A stretch of 64,000 nucleotides of DNA from Oerskovia enterophila (GTDB lineage: Bacteria > Actinomycetota > Actinomycetes > Actinomycetales > Cellulomonadaceae). The notes below the pieces were generated by a model. The model did no database searches, was not told the origin of the DNA, and saw only the letters and a list, made by a program, of their open reading frames with translations. This document shows positions 27,006 to 35,155 of this stretch, one piece after another. The DNA lies in contig NZ_MAQA01000003.1 in the NCBI RefSeq assembly GCF_001692445.1, positions 62,001 through 126,000 on the forward strand, written 5' to 3'. The translations under genes were made by a program, and so were the position numbers. Numbering within the stretch: the stretch's first letter is position 1; each line of letters starts with the position of its first letter.

Positions 27006-28148
27006 TCAGTCCCCCGTGCCGTCGTCGGTCGTGTTCTCGGATGTCGCGTCCTTCTCGGACGCCCTGTCGGTCTCGCCCTCGGGCGCGGAGTCCTCACCGT
27101 CGCTGGCCCCCTGGGGGTCATCGGCGCCGGCGCGGGTGGCTTCGAGGGCCTCGACGTCGATCGTGCGGCCGATGACCGCGTTCGAGAACGGCGCCAGCGT
27201 CGGCCCCAGGCCCGCAGCGCCCCACGCGACGATCTTCGGGGAGGCGGTGTTGGCCCCGTGCACGACCAGGTCGTACGTGATGGGGGTCGGGGAGGGCTGC
27301 TCCTGCCCGTCGTCGGTGACCTGACTGGTCCACACGACGTCGAGCTCGACCCGCACGACGATCTGCTCGGGGGTCAGGTTCAGGTCGGCGACCTCGGAGA
27401 GAGCCGCGGCCTCCACGGTGCGTGCCTTGCCGGAGTCGGCGCCCAACAGGGGCATGTAGAAGTTCTCGGCGGGGTCGCCGGTGACCAGTCGCAGCTGGGC
27501 CGGGTCGGCGCCGGTGAACGCGGTCGCCCACGCCGTGACGGCGTCCTCCACGGACTTCGGTGCGGTCACCGTCGTCAGGCCCGGCCACAGGCTCACGCCC
27601 GACCACTCGGCCGACGAGGCGGAGGGTGCGATCGGTGTCAGGGACGGCAACCCCACGACGGTCGCCCCGAGCTCGGGGTTGAACGCGACCTGCACGCCGG
27701 TGCTGAAGAGCTGGCCGTCGCCGCCCACCAGGGTGAAGGTGTTGACCTCCATCTTGTAGGCGACCGTCGTGGTGTCCGTGGCGTCCAGCGCCGGGACCGT
27801 CACCGGCTTGGCGCCGTCCCACGACAAGATGGTGGCGCCTGGCAGCGGGGCCGGGTCGGACCCGAGCCATGCGAGCAGCGCCTCCTGCGCGGTGGCGCGC
27901 CCGTCGGTGGTCGCGACTGCCGCGACCGGTCCGGCGTCCTCGGCGGCGTTGCCTTGCAGCACGATCGAGGCCATCACGACCGGGATGAGCAGTGGCCAGA
28001 CGATGACCATCATGCGTGCGCGCTTGCGCCGCTTGGCCAGGGTCAGGGCGTCGGCCATGCCCGCGCGCGGGACCTCGGCGGCGTCGCCCCACAGGTCCTG
28101 ACCGGCGGAGGCCTTGGAGCGCTTTCGCGTCCTGGTGTTGCTCGCCAT
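27006..28148 (-). CDS. TcpC/VirB8-like conjugation membrane protein
   Basis: 380 residues from ATG 28148 (GGGAGAG upstream; TGATG overlap with the previous gene). Cytoplasmic basic N-terminus, one membrane helix at about 46-64 (MMVIVWPLLIPVVMASIVL), then two extracytoplasmic NTF2-like units: RATAQEALLAWLGSD...VEVNTFTLV and SVEDAVTAWATAFTGADPAQL...VVRVELDVVW. This single-helix plus two NTF2-like layout matches TcpC/VirB8 scaffold proteins. The C-terminal 50 residues are acidic and disordered. It follows directly upstream of the VirB4-like gene. Confidence 0.8.
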   Translation of the reverse strand: MASNTRTRKRSKASAGQDLWGDAAEVPRAGMADALTLAKRRKRARMMVIVWPLLIPVVMASIVLQGNAAEDAGPVAAVATTDGRATAQEALLAWLGSDPAPLPGATILSWDGAKPVTVPALDATDTTTVAYKMEVNTFTLVGGDGQLFSTGVQVAFNPELGATVVGLPSLTPIAPSASSAEWSGVSLWPGLTTVTAPKSVEDAVTAWATAFTGADPAQLRLVTGDPAENFYMPLLGADSGKARTVEAAALSEVADLNLTPEQIVVRVELDVVWTSQVTDDGQEQPSPTPITYDLVVHGANTASPKIVAWGAAGLGPTLAPFSNAVIGRTIDVEALEATRAGADDPQGASDGEDSAPEGETDRASEKDATSENTTDDGTGD

Positions 28149-28573
28149 CAGATGCTCTCCCTCGTCTCGCTCGGTGCCGCAGGTGTTCCTGCGGGCGGTG
28201 CCTCGTTGGTGGGTGCTGCCGGGCGCGGCGCCGCCGGGTGGGACGGCGCCGCGTCGAGCAGGTCGAGCAGGTCCGTGCTGCTCGTGCGTGAAGCCATGGC
28301 GTGCGAGGCGGCTTGGGCCACCGTCGCGTCCAGGTCGCAGACCAGCAGTTCGAGCACGTCGTGGGGCACGTGCTCGCCTTCGGTCGCGAGCTGGGCACGG
28401 ACCTGCCCCGAGGGGTGGCGGGCCAGGGCCAGGTTGCATTCCATGCACCGGAACTGGCCGCGCTCGACCTTGTGGCGGCACAACGTCCAGCACTTGCGGC
28501 AGGTGCCGGGGGCATGGTTGTCGTGCCCGGGGCCTGCGTCAGGCCGAGGCTTCCACGACGAGCAGCGGGTCAC
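28148..28573 (-). CDS. Zinc-ribbon protein with Pro/Ala-rich tail
   Basis: 141 residues from GTG 28573. N-terminal CRKCWTLCRHKVERGQFRCMEC cysteines form a likely zinc ribbon; residues 50-95 include VPHDVLELLVCDLDATVAQAASHAMASR, which reads like a HEAT-type helical hairpin; the tail is Pro/Ala-rich and disordered. Its stop overlaps the TcpC-like start (TGATG), so it belongs to the transfer operon. Confidence 0.65.
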   Translation of the reverse strand: MTRCSSWKPRPDAGPGHDNHAPGTCRKCWTLCRHKVERGQFRCMECNLALARHPSGQVRAQLATEGEHVPHDVLELLVCDLDATVAQAASHAMASRTSSTDLLDLLDAAPSHPAAPRPAAPTNEAPPAGTPAAPSETRESI

Positions 28574-28576
28574 AGG

Positions 28577-29245
28577 TCAGGCCGCCGTCCTGCGGGCCAT
28601 GTCGGCCACCAGGCTCAGGCGCTCGCGCTGGGTGTCGCTGATGGACTGGGCTGCCTTGGCCAGGGCCAGTGCGGCCTTGGAGTCCGAGGCGGGCATCGCC
28701 ACGGACAGCACGCCCAGCGACTCGGCCAGGGCCCACATGGCGCGCACCCGGGACTTGTCCATGGACAGCACGGCGATGCCGGCCTCCATGGGGTCCGCGT
28801 CGGCCACGGAGAGCAGGTCGCCCACGGGCGCGGCTGCGGTGCGGGCGGTGGTGAAGATCGCGACGGTCATCTCGGTCGGGTCGGTCGTGGAGCCCAGCAG
28901 GACGGCCAGTGGTGCACGGTCGTCCTCGTCGGCGGCTGCGAGGGCGAGGGCCTTGGCCGCTACCCGGCGCAGCAGGCCGCGGCTGACGGTGCGGCCGGCT
29001 CCCGCAGCTCGACGTCGTGCGCCCGTTGCGGTGGTGCCGGTCGCCGGGTCCTCGTCGCCCGGCTCGTCGTCGCCGTCGTCCTCAGCCTCGTCGGGGTCGG
29101 TCTCGTCGGTCTCGTCAGCGTCGTCCCCGTCGTCGGCCTCGAACGGTGCGTTGGTCGCCCCGTACCCGTAGGCGCCCGCGGCGGGCTGGGTCGCCTCGTC
29201 GTCGACGACGTCGGGGAGGTCGGACTGGGGGGTGTCGAAAGCCAT
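28577..29245 (-). CDS. Acidic protein of the transfer operon, unknown
   Basis: 222 residues from ATG 29245 (AGGAGAG upstream). Residues 1-75 are very acidic and disordered; residues 95-222 are helical (VAAKALALAAADEDDRAPLAVLLGSTTDPTEM and KAALALAKAAQSISDTQRERL). The class-1 element at 29285-29292 lies about 40 nt upstream, giving a leadered transcript that probably covers 29245 down to the VirB4-like gene. Confidence 0.6.
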   Translation of the reverse strand: MAFDTPQSDLPDVVDDEATQPAAGAYGYGATNAPFEADDGDDADETDETDPDEAEDDGDDEPGDEDPATGTTATGARRRAAGAGRTVSRGLLRRVAAKALALAAADEDDRAPLAVLLGSTTDPTEMTVAIFTTARTAAAPVGDLLSVADADPMEAGIAVLSMDKSRVRAMWALAESLGVLSVAMPASDSKAALALAKAAQSISDTQRERLSLVADMARRTAA

Positions 29246-29284
29246 GGTTGCTCTCCTGGGTAGGTCCGGTACGGCTACCTGGTA

Positions 29285-29292
29285 CCTATGCG
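29285..29292 (-). promoter_or_regulatory. Class-1 element ahead of transfer operon
   Basis: CGCATAGG on the minus strand about 40 nt before ATG 29245, where a normal ribosome site (AGGAGAG) is also present. One of a minority with a leader. Confidence 0.45.
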
Positions 29293-29483
29293 AAGAACCG
29301 GGCACCAGGTGCACGACGAGCGCCCCGCCCGCCGCCCGGAGGCGGGCTCGGCGAGCATCCGCCGTCCAACATGCCCGACTTGTCGATAAAATGCCGGTTC
29401 ATGGCGTTACACGTAGGGTCCACAGGAATCCCTGGTGAACAAGCGCTCGGGATTCCATCCCACGAGGAAGTGGAGAGTAAGTA

Positions 29484-30200
29484 ATGCGTATGCGAAGCAC
29501 CCAGAAGATGGCTGCACTAGCCGTCGGCGCCCTTGTCCTGACCATCGGCGCGAGCCCAGCCAGCGCGGCTGAATCGCCCGAACCCCTGGTCACGATCGCT
29601 CCCGAAGACGAGCAGGCAAGCCGGGCGTTCATGACCGAGTTCGGTGTCGCTGCCGACGTCCAGGACGCACTCCTGGACAAGGCCCGCCACGGGCAGTCGC
29701 TCTTGGCCGACTCCGAGACGGCCGATCCGGTCAGCGTCACGGAGTTCACACGCGACGCGAGCGACTTCGAGGTCGCCACCTTCGAGGACGGGTCGATCTC
29801 AGTGGTCGAGCGCGAGATCCCTGTGGTCGTGCCGGAGGGAACATTCCAGCCCCGGGCTGTTACTGGGTGCACCGTCGGCGGCGGCCCCACCTACACGACG
29901 TACAACAACTGCAAGGTGCACTACCGCACGCCGATCTTCTCGTACGGCTTCTACACCTCATTCACGATGACCGGCAGCAGCGCGACGATCAGCACCGCGA
30001 ACCAGATGTTCCACGAGTACTCGGTCGGGCACCTCAGGGACAGCTGGAACCTGACTGTCGCGCGCAAGACCGGGAACGCGGCCAACCCGGCACACGTCCA
30101 GATGCGCGTGACGTACACCCTCTACCCTGGTGTCGGACAGATCAACAAGGGCGTCCGGATCTTCGCCGACGGCCTGAAGTACTGGCAGCAGAGCTACTAG
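29484..30200 (+). CDS. Secreted protein, unknown, paired with small membrane protein
   Basis: 238 residues, GGAGAG 7 nt before ATG 29484. Signal peptide MRMRSTQKMAALAVGALVLTIGASPASAA. The mature chain has an acidic pro-like region (about 30-125) and a C-terminal beta-rich domain with two Cys (GCTVGG, NNCKVHYRTP) and FSYGFYTSFTMTGSSATIS. This resembles secreted actinobacterial proteins of bacteriocin-like size after processing, but no family is certain. The next gene, 12 bp downstream, encodes a small membrane protein. Confidence 0.65.
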   Translation: MRMRSTQKMAALAVGALVLTIGASPASAAESPEPLVTIAPEDEQASRAFMTEFGVAADVQDALLDKARHGQSLLADSETADPVSVTEFTRDASDFEVATFEDGSISVVEREIPVVVPEGTFQPRAVTGCTVGGGPTYTTYNNCKVHYRTPIFSYGFYTSFTMTGSSATISTANQMFHEYSVGHLRDSWNLTVARKTGNAANPAHVQMRVTYTLYPGVGQINKGVRIFADGLKYWQQSY

Positions 30201-30212
30201 GGAGTGGTCATC

Positions 30213-30431
30213 ATGCTCGGCCCTTGGTATGACGTCGTCTGGATGATCGCCGCCACTGGGGTGCTCGTCCTCACGGGCTTCGCCCTGCGATCCTGGTGGA
30301 AGAAGAAGTTCTCCTCCTCGCTCGTCGGCATCTTCTGGTTCCTCGTCATTCTCTTGGTACCGGTCGTGGGTCCACTGCTGTTCCTCGCGCTGAACGGCTC
30401 TACCCGAGCACGTCCGGTCGCCGTCGAATAG
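30213..30431 (+). CDS. Small two-TM membrane protein (PLDc_N-like)
   Basis: 72 residues from ATG 30213, chosen over GTG 30204 because GGGAG then sits 8 nt upstream. Two hydrophobic helices flank a basic WWKKKF segment; the second (FWFLVILLVPVVGPLLFLALNG) matches the PLDc_N pattern of small membrane proteins, some of which neighbour bacteriocin genes. It follows the secreted-protein gene directly and may protect against or assist it. Confidence 0.6.
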   Translation: MLGPWYDVVWMIAATGVLVLTGFALRSWWKKKFSSSLVGIFWFLVILLVPVVGPLLFLALNGSTRARPVAVE

Positions 30432-30494
30432 GGCGATCCAGAGCGCACCCTCACCCCCGTTCCCACGCGCCACGAGCGCCCAGGAATGCAACGA

Positions 30495-30526
30495 CCCCGC
30501 CACCTGTCACGCAGATAGGGGCGGGG
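30495..30526. terminator. Hairpin between convergent genes
   Basis: CCCCGCC / GGCGGGG arms with an 18-nt loop between the plus-strand membrane gene and the minus-strand gene at 30545. Confidence 0.5.
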
Positions 30527-30544
30527 CGCTGTTCGTGCGGTGGG

Positions 30545-31024
30545 CTACGCGGCAGCCTTGGTCTCCCCGCGGTCCTCCACGTGGCGCAGGACCCGGGCCT
30601 TGTTGCCGTTGGCCATGGTCTCGACCTCGACCCACACCACGACGTCGTGACCGACGAGCGTGCGGATCTGCTTGGCCATCGCCAGGCCGATCGGGTTGTC
30701 GGTGCGCTCGGTACGGACCGTCTCGGTGCCGTCGTCCGAACGCTCGGTGCCGGTGTGCAGGGTGACGAGCCCTCGCTTGGACGACTCCTCCTTGACGATC
30801 GAGACGACCGAGGCCGTGAAGATCTTGGTGTTCTCCCCCGCGACCTGCTCGACGGCCTTGACGACGGGGTGGCGGTCGTTGCCGATGACGGCGGCGAACT
30901 TCGCGGCCAGCGCGGCCTGGCGCGCCTCCCACTGAGGTCCGGTCTCGTCCTCACGCTGGGGGCCAGCTGCGGTCAGTGCGGCAATGACCACCTGGGTACG
31001 GGTGGCGTTCTCGATTCCTGCCAT
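30545..31024 (-). CDS. Soluble protein, unknown
   Basis: 159 residues, AAGGAGAAG before ATG 31024. Helical N-terminal half (EARQAALAAKFAAVIGNDRHPVVKAVEQVAG), then strands (RGLVTLHTGTERS, VVVWVEVETMANGNKARVLRHVE) that could be a small OB-like barrel. Located just downstream of the RecB/Cas4-like gene and possibly cotranscribed. No family recognised. Confidence 0.6.
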   Translation of the reverse strand: MAGIENATRTQVVIAALTAAGPQREDETGPQWEARQAALAAKFAAVIGNDRHPVVKAVEQVAGENTKIFTASVVSIVKEESSKRGLVTLHTGTERSDDGTETVRTERTDNPIGLAMAKQIRTLVGHDVVVWVEVETMANGNKARVLRHVEDRGETKAAA

Positions 31025-31126
31025 GGCGCTTCTCCTTCGGGTGGTGATGGGTTGGCGGCGGAGGAAGTTGCGCTCCCCCCGCCGCCAGGACTCTTGGCCT
31101 GCCGGTGACGGGGAGAGAGTCGTGGG

Positions 31127-31609
31127 TCAGGCGATGCGCCGGACGGTGGCGGGCGTCGCGACGGGCGTGGTCTTCTCGGCGAGGACCATGACGTCGTCGG
31201 CGCTGGGGCCGTTGTTGAACAGGTTCAGCGCGACGGTCGCGATGGACACGCAGCGGCGGGTCGCGACGGTCGACCACTGGTTCCAGTCGTCGCTGCTCGC
31301 GCCGAACGGGAAGGGGACGGTCGCGATCACGGTGCGCAGCGCGCCGCGCATGCGGGTGTTCGCGCCGGACTGCCAGTCGCGGTCGCCGTCGGTAACGGTG
31401 GACTGGGCCTCGGAGATGACGCGGGCGAACAGGGAGGCCAGCGCGCCGACCGTGGCGGGACTGACCGGCTGCCCGGCGTCGTGCAGGGCCTCGACCGCGA
31501 GCTCGGTGGTACCGAAGACTGCGGTGGCCGCGTAGGAGTTCAGGGACAGGTGACCGTCGACGACGGACCCCTCCCAAGGCTTGGCCTCGCGCCAGGGCTG
31601 GGTGGACAT
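31127..31609 (-). CDS. Possible internal in-frame gene within nuclease C-terminus
   Basis: Alternative product of 160 residues starting at ATG 31609 in the same frame as the nuclease. A Shine-Dalgarno sequence (AAGGAG, 6 nt spacing) sits inside the acidic linker and is translated there as DEGET. The domain is helical with EAKPWEGSVVDGHLSLN near its start. Either a real internal start or the trace of two genes fused by loss of a stop codon. Confidence 0.4.
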   Translation of the reverse strand: MSTQPWREAKPWEGSVVDGHLSLNSYAATAVFGTTELAVEALHDAGQPVSPATVGALASLFARVISEAQSTVTDGDRDWQSGANTRMRGALRTVIATVPFPFGASSDDWNQWSTVATRRCVSIATVALNLFNNGPSADDVMVLAEKTTPVATPATVRRIA

Positions 31610-32911
31610 GGTCTCTCCTTCGTCGTGATCGTCATCGGGCTGTGCGGTGCGACCTGCGTCGCTCTCACCCATGTCGTGGGTCGGGTCGGGGGCAATGTCC
31701 CCGGCGCCGGGGCTGGTGGGGGCGAAGGCCGCGGCGGCTGCGACGACCTCCGGTGCGACGGCGAAGTCCTGAGGGTCCGGGGGAACCTCGTCGTACAGGT
31801 CGGCCGGCGGCTCGTCGTAGGGGTCCGGGGCGTACTCCGGTGCGCTCGTCGAGCCGTACCCGCCACCGGTAGCACCGGTCGCGATGCTCGTGCTCGTCAT
31901 GGGGCGCAGGGTCGGGATGCCGAGGTCGACCTCGGTGGGGGCGTTGCCGACCCGGTCCACCTTGCCTTCGGCGCGAGCCACGGGGCAGGCGTTGACCAGC
32001 GGGCACCACCCGCACAGGGGCGAGGTGCGGGTCGGGAACGAGGCCTGGTCGACGTAGGTGCGCAGGTCGGTCCACGCCTGGGAGAACTTCGCCAGGGTCG
32101 GCTTCATGTACTTCGGGCCCAGCGGCACGCGCACCGCCTGGCGGTGGGTGACGTACAGGACCTTGGCCTCCAGCGGCAGGACGCCGTCCTTGATGCGCAC
32201 GGCCTCGGCGTAGATCCGCAGCTGGTCGCCGTGGTCGTCGCGACCGTACGCACCGGCCTTCTTGGCCTTGCCGAACTTGTAGTCCACGACGCGGGAGCCG
32301 ACCTTGTTACGGGCCTCGATCTCCTCCTGGCGGTCGATGAACCCCATGGCGGGCACGCCTGCGACCTCGACGCCGTCGAACTTGCGCTCGGTGTAGAGGG
32401 TCTGGACCTCGGCGGGGTCCTCCATCTCGAAGATGCCGCCGTAGCGGTGGGACACCTCCTCGCACCAGCGGTGGTAGGTCACCGGGTCGGACATGACCTC
32501 GGGGTAGATCTCGGTCAGCTCACGGGCCAGGCCGAGCATGATCGAGGTGGCCGTGCGCCGGTCGCGGCGCTTGGGGCCGAGCTGGTAGAGGCGTTCCAGG
32601 ATCGTGTGCGCGGCGGTGCCGAGCGACGACGGGGAGAACAGGTCCACGCCTTCGGGCATCGACTTGTCCGCGACGAACCGTGCCGGGCATCCGGCCATGG
32701 CCTGCGACGTCGAGACGGACAGGTACGGGCGGTCGACACGAGCCATCACGTCGTCGGACGTGATGTTCAGTCGGTTGCCGTCCCAGGCCAGCCCGGTCGC
32801 GGCGGGGCGAGGAGGTCGGAGCATCTGGTGGTCCTTGGGCGTGGGGGTCGGTTCGTCTGACACCCCGGGACGTGGGTCGCTCGTCAAGGAAGGTCCCGGT
32901 TCGCCTGTCAT
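31127..32911 (-). CDS. RecB/Cas4-like Fe-S nuclease fused to a C-terminal domain
   Basis: 594 residues from ATG 32911, 7 nt after a CATAGG element. Residues 50-330: PD-(D/E)XK nuclease of the RecB/Cas4 type with AGCPARFVADK, LGTAAHTILERLY, AMGFIDRQEE, VVDYKFGK (catalytic Asp and Lys) and a C-terminal Cys cluster LCGWCPLVNACPVARAE for an iron-sulfur centre. Residues 345-430 are disordered and acidic. Residues 434-594 form a separate helical domain. An internal ATG at 31609 (MSTQPWREAKPWEG) has its own strong GAAGGAGAGACC site, so the last domain may also be made alone. Confidence 0.8.
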   Translation of the reverse strand: MTGEPGPSLTSDPRPGVSDEPTPTPKDHQMLRPPRPAATGLAWDGNRLNITSDDVMARVDRPYLSVSTSQAMAGCPARFVADKSMPEGVDLFSPSSLGTAAHTILERLYQLGPKRRDRRTATSIMLGLARELTEIYPEVMSDPVTYHRWCEEVSHRYGGIFEMEDPAEVQTLYTERKFDGVEVAGVPAMGFIDRQEEIEARNKVGSRVVDYKFGKAKKAGAYGRDDHGDQLRIYAEAVRIKDGVLPLEAKVLYVTHRQAVRVPLGPKYMKPTLAKFSQAWTDLRTYVDQASFPTRTSPLCGWCPLVNACPVARAEGKVDRVGNAPTEVDLGIPTLRPMTSTSIATGATGGGYGSTSAPEYAPDPYDEPPADLYDEVPPDPQDFAVAPEVVAAAAAFAPTSPGAGDIAPDPTHDMGESDAGRTAQPDDDHDEGETMSTQPWREAKPWEGSVVDGHLSLNSYAATAVFGTTELAVEALHDAGQPVSPATVGALASLFARVISEAQSTVTDGDRDWQSGANTRMRGALRTVIATVPFPFGASSDDWNQWSTVATRRCVSIATVALNLFNNGPSADDVMVLAEKTTPVATPATVRRIA

Positions 32912-32918
32912 ACCTGTA

Positions 32919-32926
32919 CCTATGCG
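32919..32926 (-). promoter_or_regulatory. Class-1 start-proximal element CGCATAGG (nuclease)
   Basis: CGCATAGG on the minus strand, 7 nt before ATG 32911; a GC-rich GCCCCGCCGGGGC palindrome abuts it upstream. Confidence 0.55.
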
Positions 32927-32943
32927 CCCCGCCGGGGCCCGGC

Positions 32944-33579
32944 TCAGGTCTGGGAGTCGAGCAGTTCCCGCAGCTCGGAGACCATCGGGACCTCGTAGCC
33001 GGCCGCGTCTGAACGCTCGGGGTAGGCCATGGCCTGGCCTCGGTAGGCAGGGTCGGTGACCCGTGCGGTGGCCGAGGGGTGGTGGGGCGTGACGCCGGGG
33101 GTCAGGGCTCGCTCGTCGTCGCAGGCCATCAGCCAGCGCTGGGCGGAGCGGAAGACGTCCGTCTCGGCTTCGCTGATCTGGGCTTCGCCGTCGGCCATGC
33201 TCAGGCGTCCGCGGCGTTCGATCGCGGCCTTCAGCTGGCCGCGCGAGTGGGCGACCAGGTCGGCGGCTCCCTCGCGGCTCGGCGGGGCGGTGCGCCACGC
33301 TTCGCGCCAGGTGCAGTACGACTCGACGCGCTCGCGCCGGGTCTGACGGTCGTCGGTGATGCTCAGGACTGGCAGGAGGCGTTCGATGTCGTCGGACTCC
33401 AGGGCGTACGTCATGCCCGCCGGCACGCCCACCGCTGCGGCTTCCTCGACGTACTGGGCCTTGACCGGGTCGATGTCGGCGGTCAGGGCGCTGAGCCCGC
33501 CGGCCACCTCGTCGACGGGCTTGGCCGCGAACCTGCCCGTGGTCTCGCGCGGGTGCAGGGCTTCGTCGTGGGTGCTCAT
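32944..33579 (-). CDS. Tagged protein 3, unknown body
   Basis: 211 residues. Tag at 1-32 (MSTHDEALHPRETTGRFAAK...GGLSAL), almost the same as at 48028. The body is helical with a Trp/Arg-rich stretch (ESYCTWREAWRTAPPSREGAADLVAHSRGQLKAAIERRGRL). Class-2 leader (GTCAACG, 7 nt, ATG). No family recognised. Confidence 0.75.
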   Translation of the reverse strand: MSTHDEALHPRETTGRFAAKPVDEVAGGLSALTADIDPVKAQYVEEAAAVGVPAGMTYALESDDIERLLPVLSITDDRQTRRERVESYCTWREAWRTAPPSREGAADLVAHSRGQLKAAIERRGRLSMADGEAQISEAETDVFRSAQRWLMACDDERALTPGVTPHHPSATARVTDPAYRGQAMAYPERSDAAGYEVPMVSELRELLDSQT

Positions 33580-33590
33580 GCCTGTTCGTT

Positions 33591-33618
33591 GACGGGGCCG
33601 GTGGGTACCGGCCCCGTC
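33591..33618. repeat. 12-bp palindrome fused to class-2 leader
   Basis: GACGGGGCCGGT-GGGT-ACCGGCCCCGTC, perfect arms. On the minus strand it ends the upstream tagged operon, and its distal arm is part of the class-2 leader (TTGACGGGG on the plus strand) of the next gene. Likely terminator with overlapping start signal. Confidence 0.6.
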
Positions 33619-33623
33619 GTGGC

Positions 33624-34451
33624 TCACGTGTGGAGCAGGTTCGCCGTCTCGACCTTCATGCAGTCGGGGCACTCCTCATCGCGCGGGGAGTCCTTCATCT
33701 CCCCGCACTCTGGGCAGGTTCTGGCATCCACGCACGAGCCGCACATCCCGTCGTAGCCCTCGTTGTCGTTCAGCTCGTGCCCGCACTCCTGGCACAGTTC
33801 GGACCGGTCGCCGTCGTCGTGCGTGCTCGCGGCCGGGAAGTCGGGGGCCGCAGTGATGAGGTCAGCGACCCGGCTCGCCGCCGCGGAGTCCTCGGGTGAC
33901 GGGGGTCCGTGCCACGGCCTGGACCATCCGAGGTCGGAGGCGGGCAGAACCGTCAGGTCGTCCCCGTCGTAGTCCTCGACGTCCTCGCCGAAAGCGTCCG
34001 CGGCCTCACCCCAGTCGTCGAGCCACTTGTCGCTGTCGTGGATGCCCGCAGCGTCGATGACGCGCCCGTCGGGCGCCTGCACCCCGGCGTGGACCCACCC
34101 GAGCCCACCAGCCGGCCCGTCGCAGACCAGCACGACCGGCCACCCGGTGCGCGAGTGGAGCTCGTTGGCCAGGACGTCGCACCCCGAGAGCGTGAACGCC
34201 TCGACGTCCGCGTCGGTGACCCCAGGCCAGGTCGAGTCCTCCTCGCCACCCGCGGTGGGCAGGGCACTGGTGCCACCGGGCGGGTCCGAGACGGCTCGGA
34301 CGTCCTGAGCGGAGCTCAGTGCGTCTCGATCAGCAGAAGAGGCCCCAAGCGCCGAGAGCCCTCCGGCCACCTCGTCTACTGACTTGGGTGCGAACTTCCC
34401 GTCGGTGGCGCGGACGTGCTGGTGCTCGTCGAACATGGCGTCGTGGGCCAT
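33624..34451 (-). CDS. Tagged protein 4: papain-like-fold candidate plus zinc ribbons
   Basis: 275 residues. Tag at about 7-37 (HVRATDGKFAPKSVDEVAGG). Residues 85-145 show GCDVLANELHSRTGWPVVLV followed by LGWVHAGVQAPDGRVIDAAG: a Cys helix, then His on a strand and Asp on the next, the order of catalytic residues in NlpC/P60- and papain-like folds. The C-terminal 60 residues hold three CxxC pairs (CQECGHE, CGSCVDARTCPECG, CPDC), a double zinc ribbon. Last gene of the 35935-33624 operon. Enzyme activity is inference. Confidence 0.65.
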   Translation of the reverse strand: MAHDAMFDEHQHVRATDGKFAPKSVDEVAGGLSALGASSADRDALSSAQDVRAVSDPPGGTSALPTAGGEEDSTWPGVTDADVEAFTLSGCDVLANELHSRTGWPVVLVCDGPAGGLGWVHAGVQAPDGRVIDAAGIHDSDKWLDDWGEAADAFGEDVEDYDGDDLTVLPASDLGWSRPWHGPPSPEDSAAASRVADLITAAPDFPAASTHDDGDRSELCQECGHELNDNEGYDGMCGSCVDARTCPECGEMKDSPRDEECPDCMKVETANLLHT

Positions 34452-34454
34452 GGC

Positions 34455-35153
34455 TCAGTCCTGGTCGGGAAGCCGGGGACCGACGAAGCCGGTCGCGTCA
34501 CCCACGCGCGCGCCCTCGGGGAGCATGACGTCGGCGTCGTCGACGTGGGCGATGAGCTCGTCGTTGCGGCGCCACTGGCGGAACCCGAAGTCCTGCCGGT
34601 TGTCGACGGCGGGGCCGTCCTCGCGGTGCAGCTCGCCGTGTCGCGACCACCAGGTGTTGCCGTGCCTGTCGGTGCTGGCGGGCCCGCCCTCGCGGTGCAG
34701 CTTCCCGTCGAGGTACCAGGCCTCTCCCCCGCCGGTGCGCTCGATCGCGGGGCCGTTCTCGCGGTGCAGCTCGCCCGCCTTGTGCCACTCCCTCGCGCCC
34801 GCCCGCACGCCGCTGACGAACACCCGCGAGGGGACGTCGTCGACGCTGTCCAGGCGCCCCTGGGCGTCGCTGGTCTCGGTCCGGTCGGCGTAGGTGCGGG
34901 TCGTGCGGCCGTTCGGGTGGCGCGTCTCGACGCAGGAGGCGGTGCGGACCTGGCTGGCGGGACCCACACCGTTCGGGGCGAGGTCGCTCATGTCGACCGG
35001 GGCCGGGCGGCTGCCGATGTCGACGGCGGGGGCTGCGGCCGGCGAGGTCAGGGCGCCCATCCCGGCTGCGGCCTCATCCACCCGCTTGGTCGCGAACTTC
35101 CCGTCGGTGGCGCGGCGGAACTGCGACTCGTCGAACGTGGTCGTGGTGCTCAT
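34455..35153 (-). CDS. Tagged protein 5 with LHR-x-GPA repeats
   Basis: 232 residues. Start ATG 35153 is preferred because GGAGG lies 7 nt upstream; ATG 35159 overlaps the previous stop. Tag reads FRRATDGKFATKRVDEAAAG, with Phe-Arg replacing His-Pro. The body has about three repeats of a beta unit of the form W-x(4,5)-GELHRE(N/D)GPA (REWHKAGELHRENGPAIE, AWYLDGKLHREGGPAS, WWSRHGELHREDGPAV). These repeats are known from phage and giant-virus proteins. Ends with VGDATGFVGPRLPDQ, similar to the end of the next upstream protein. Confidence 0.8.
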   Translation of the reverse strand: MSTTTTFDESQFRRATDGKFATKRVDEAAAGMGALTSPAAAPAVDIGSRPAPVDMSDLAPNGVGPASQVRTASCVETRHPNGRTTRTYADRTETSDAQGRLDSVDDVPSRVFVSGVRAGAREWHKAGELHRENGPAIERTGGGEAWYLDGKLHREGGPASTDRHGNTWWSRHGELHREDGPAVDNRQDFGFRQWRRNDELIAHVDDADVMLPEGARVGDATGFVGPRLPDQD

Positions 35154-35155
35154 GC

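Noticed and set aside
23836-27324. Very long plus-strand ORF (about 1160 codons) opposite the VirB4-like gene
   Set aside because: Shadow of a GC-rich gene: His/Val/Gly/Arg-rich composition, no start signals, no domains; the minus strand has clear motifs.
29484-29496. GCGTATGCGAAG near the start of the secreted protein as a class-1 element
   Set aside because: It lies inside the coding sequence, is GTATGCG rather than CTATGCG, and is in the wrong orientation.
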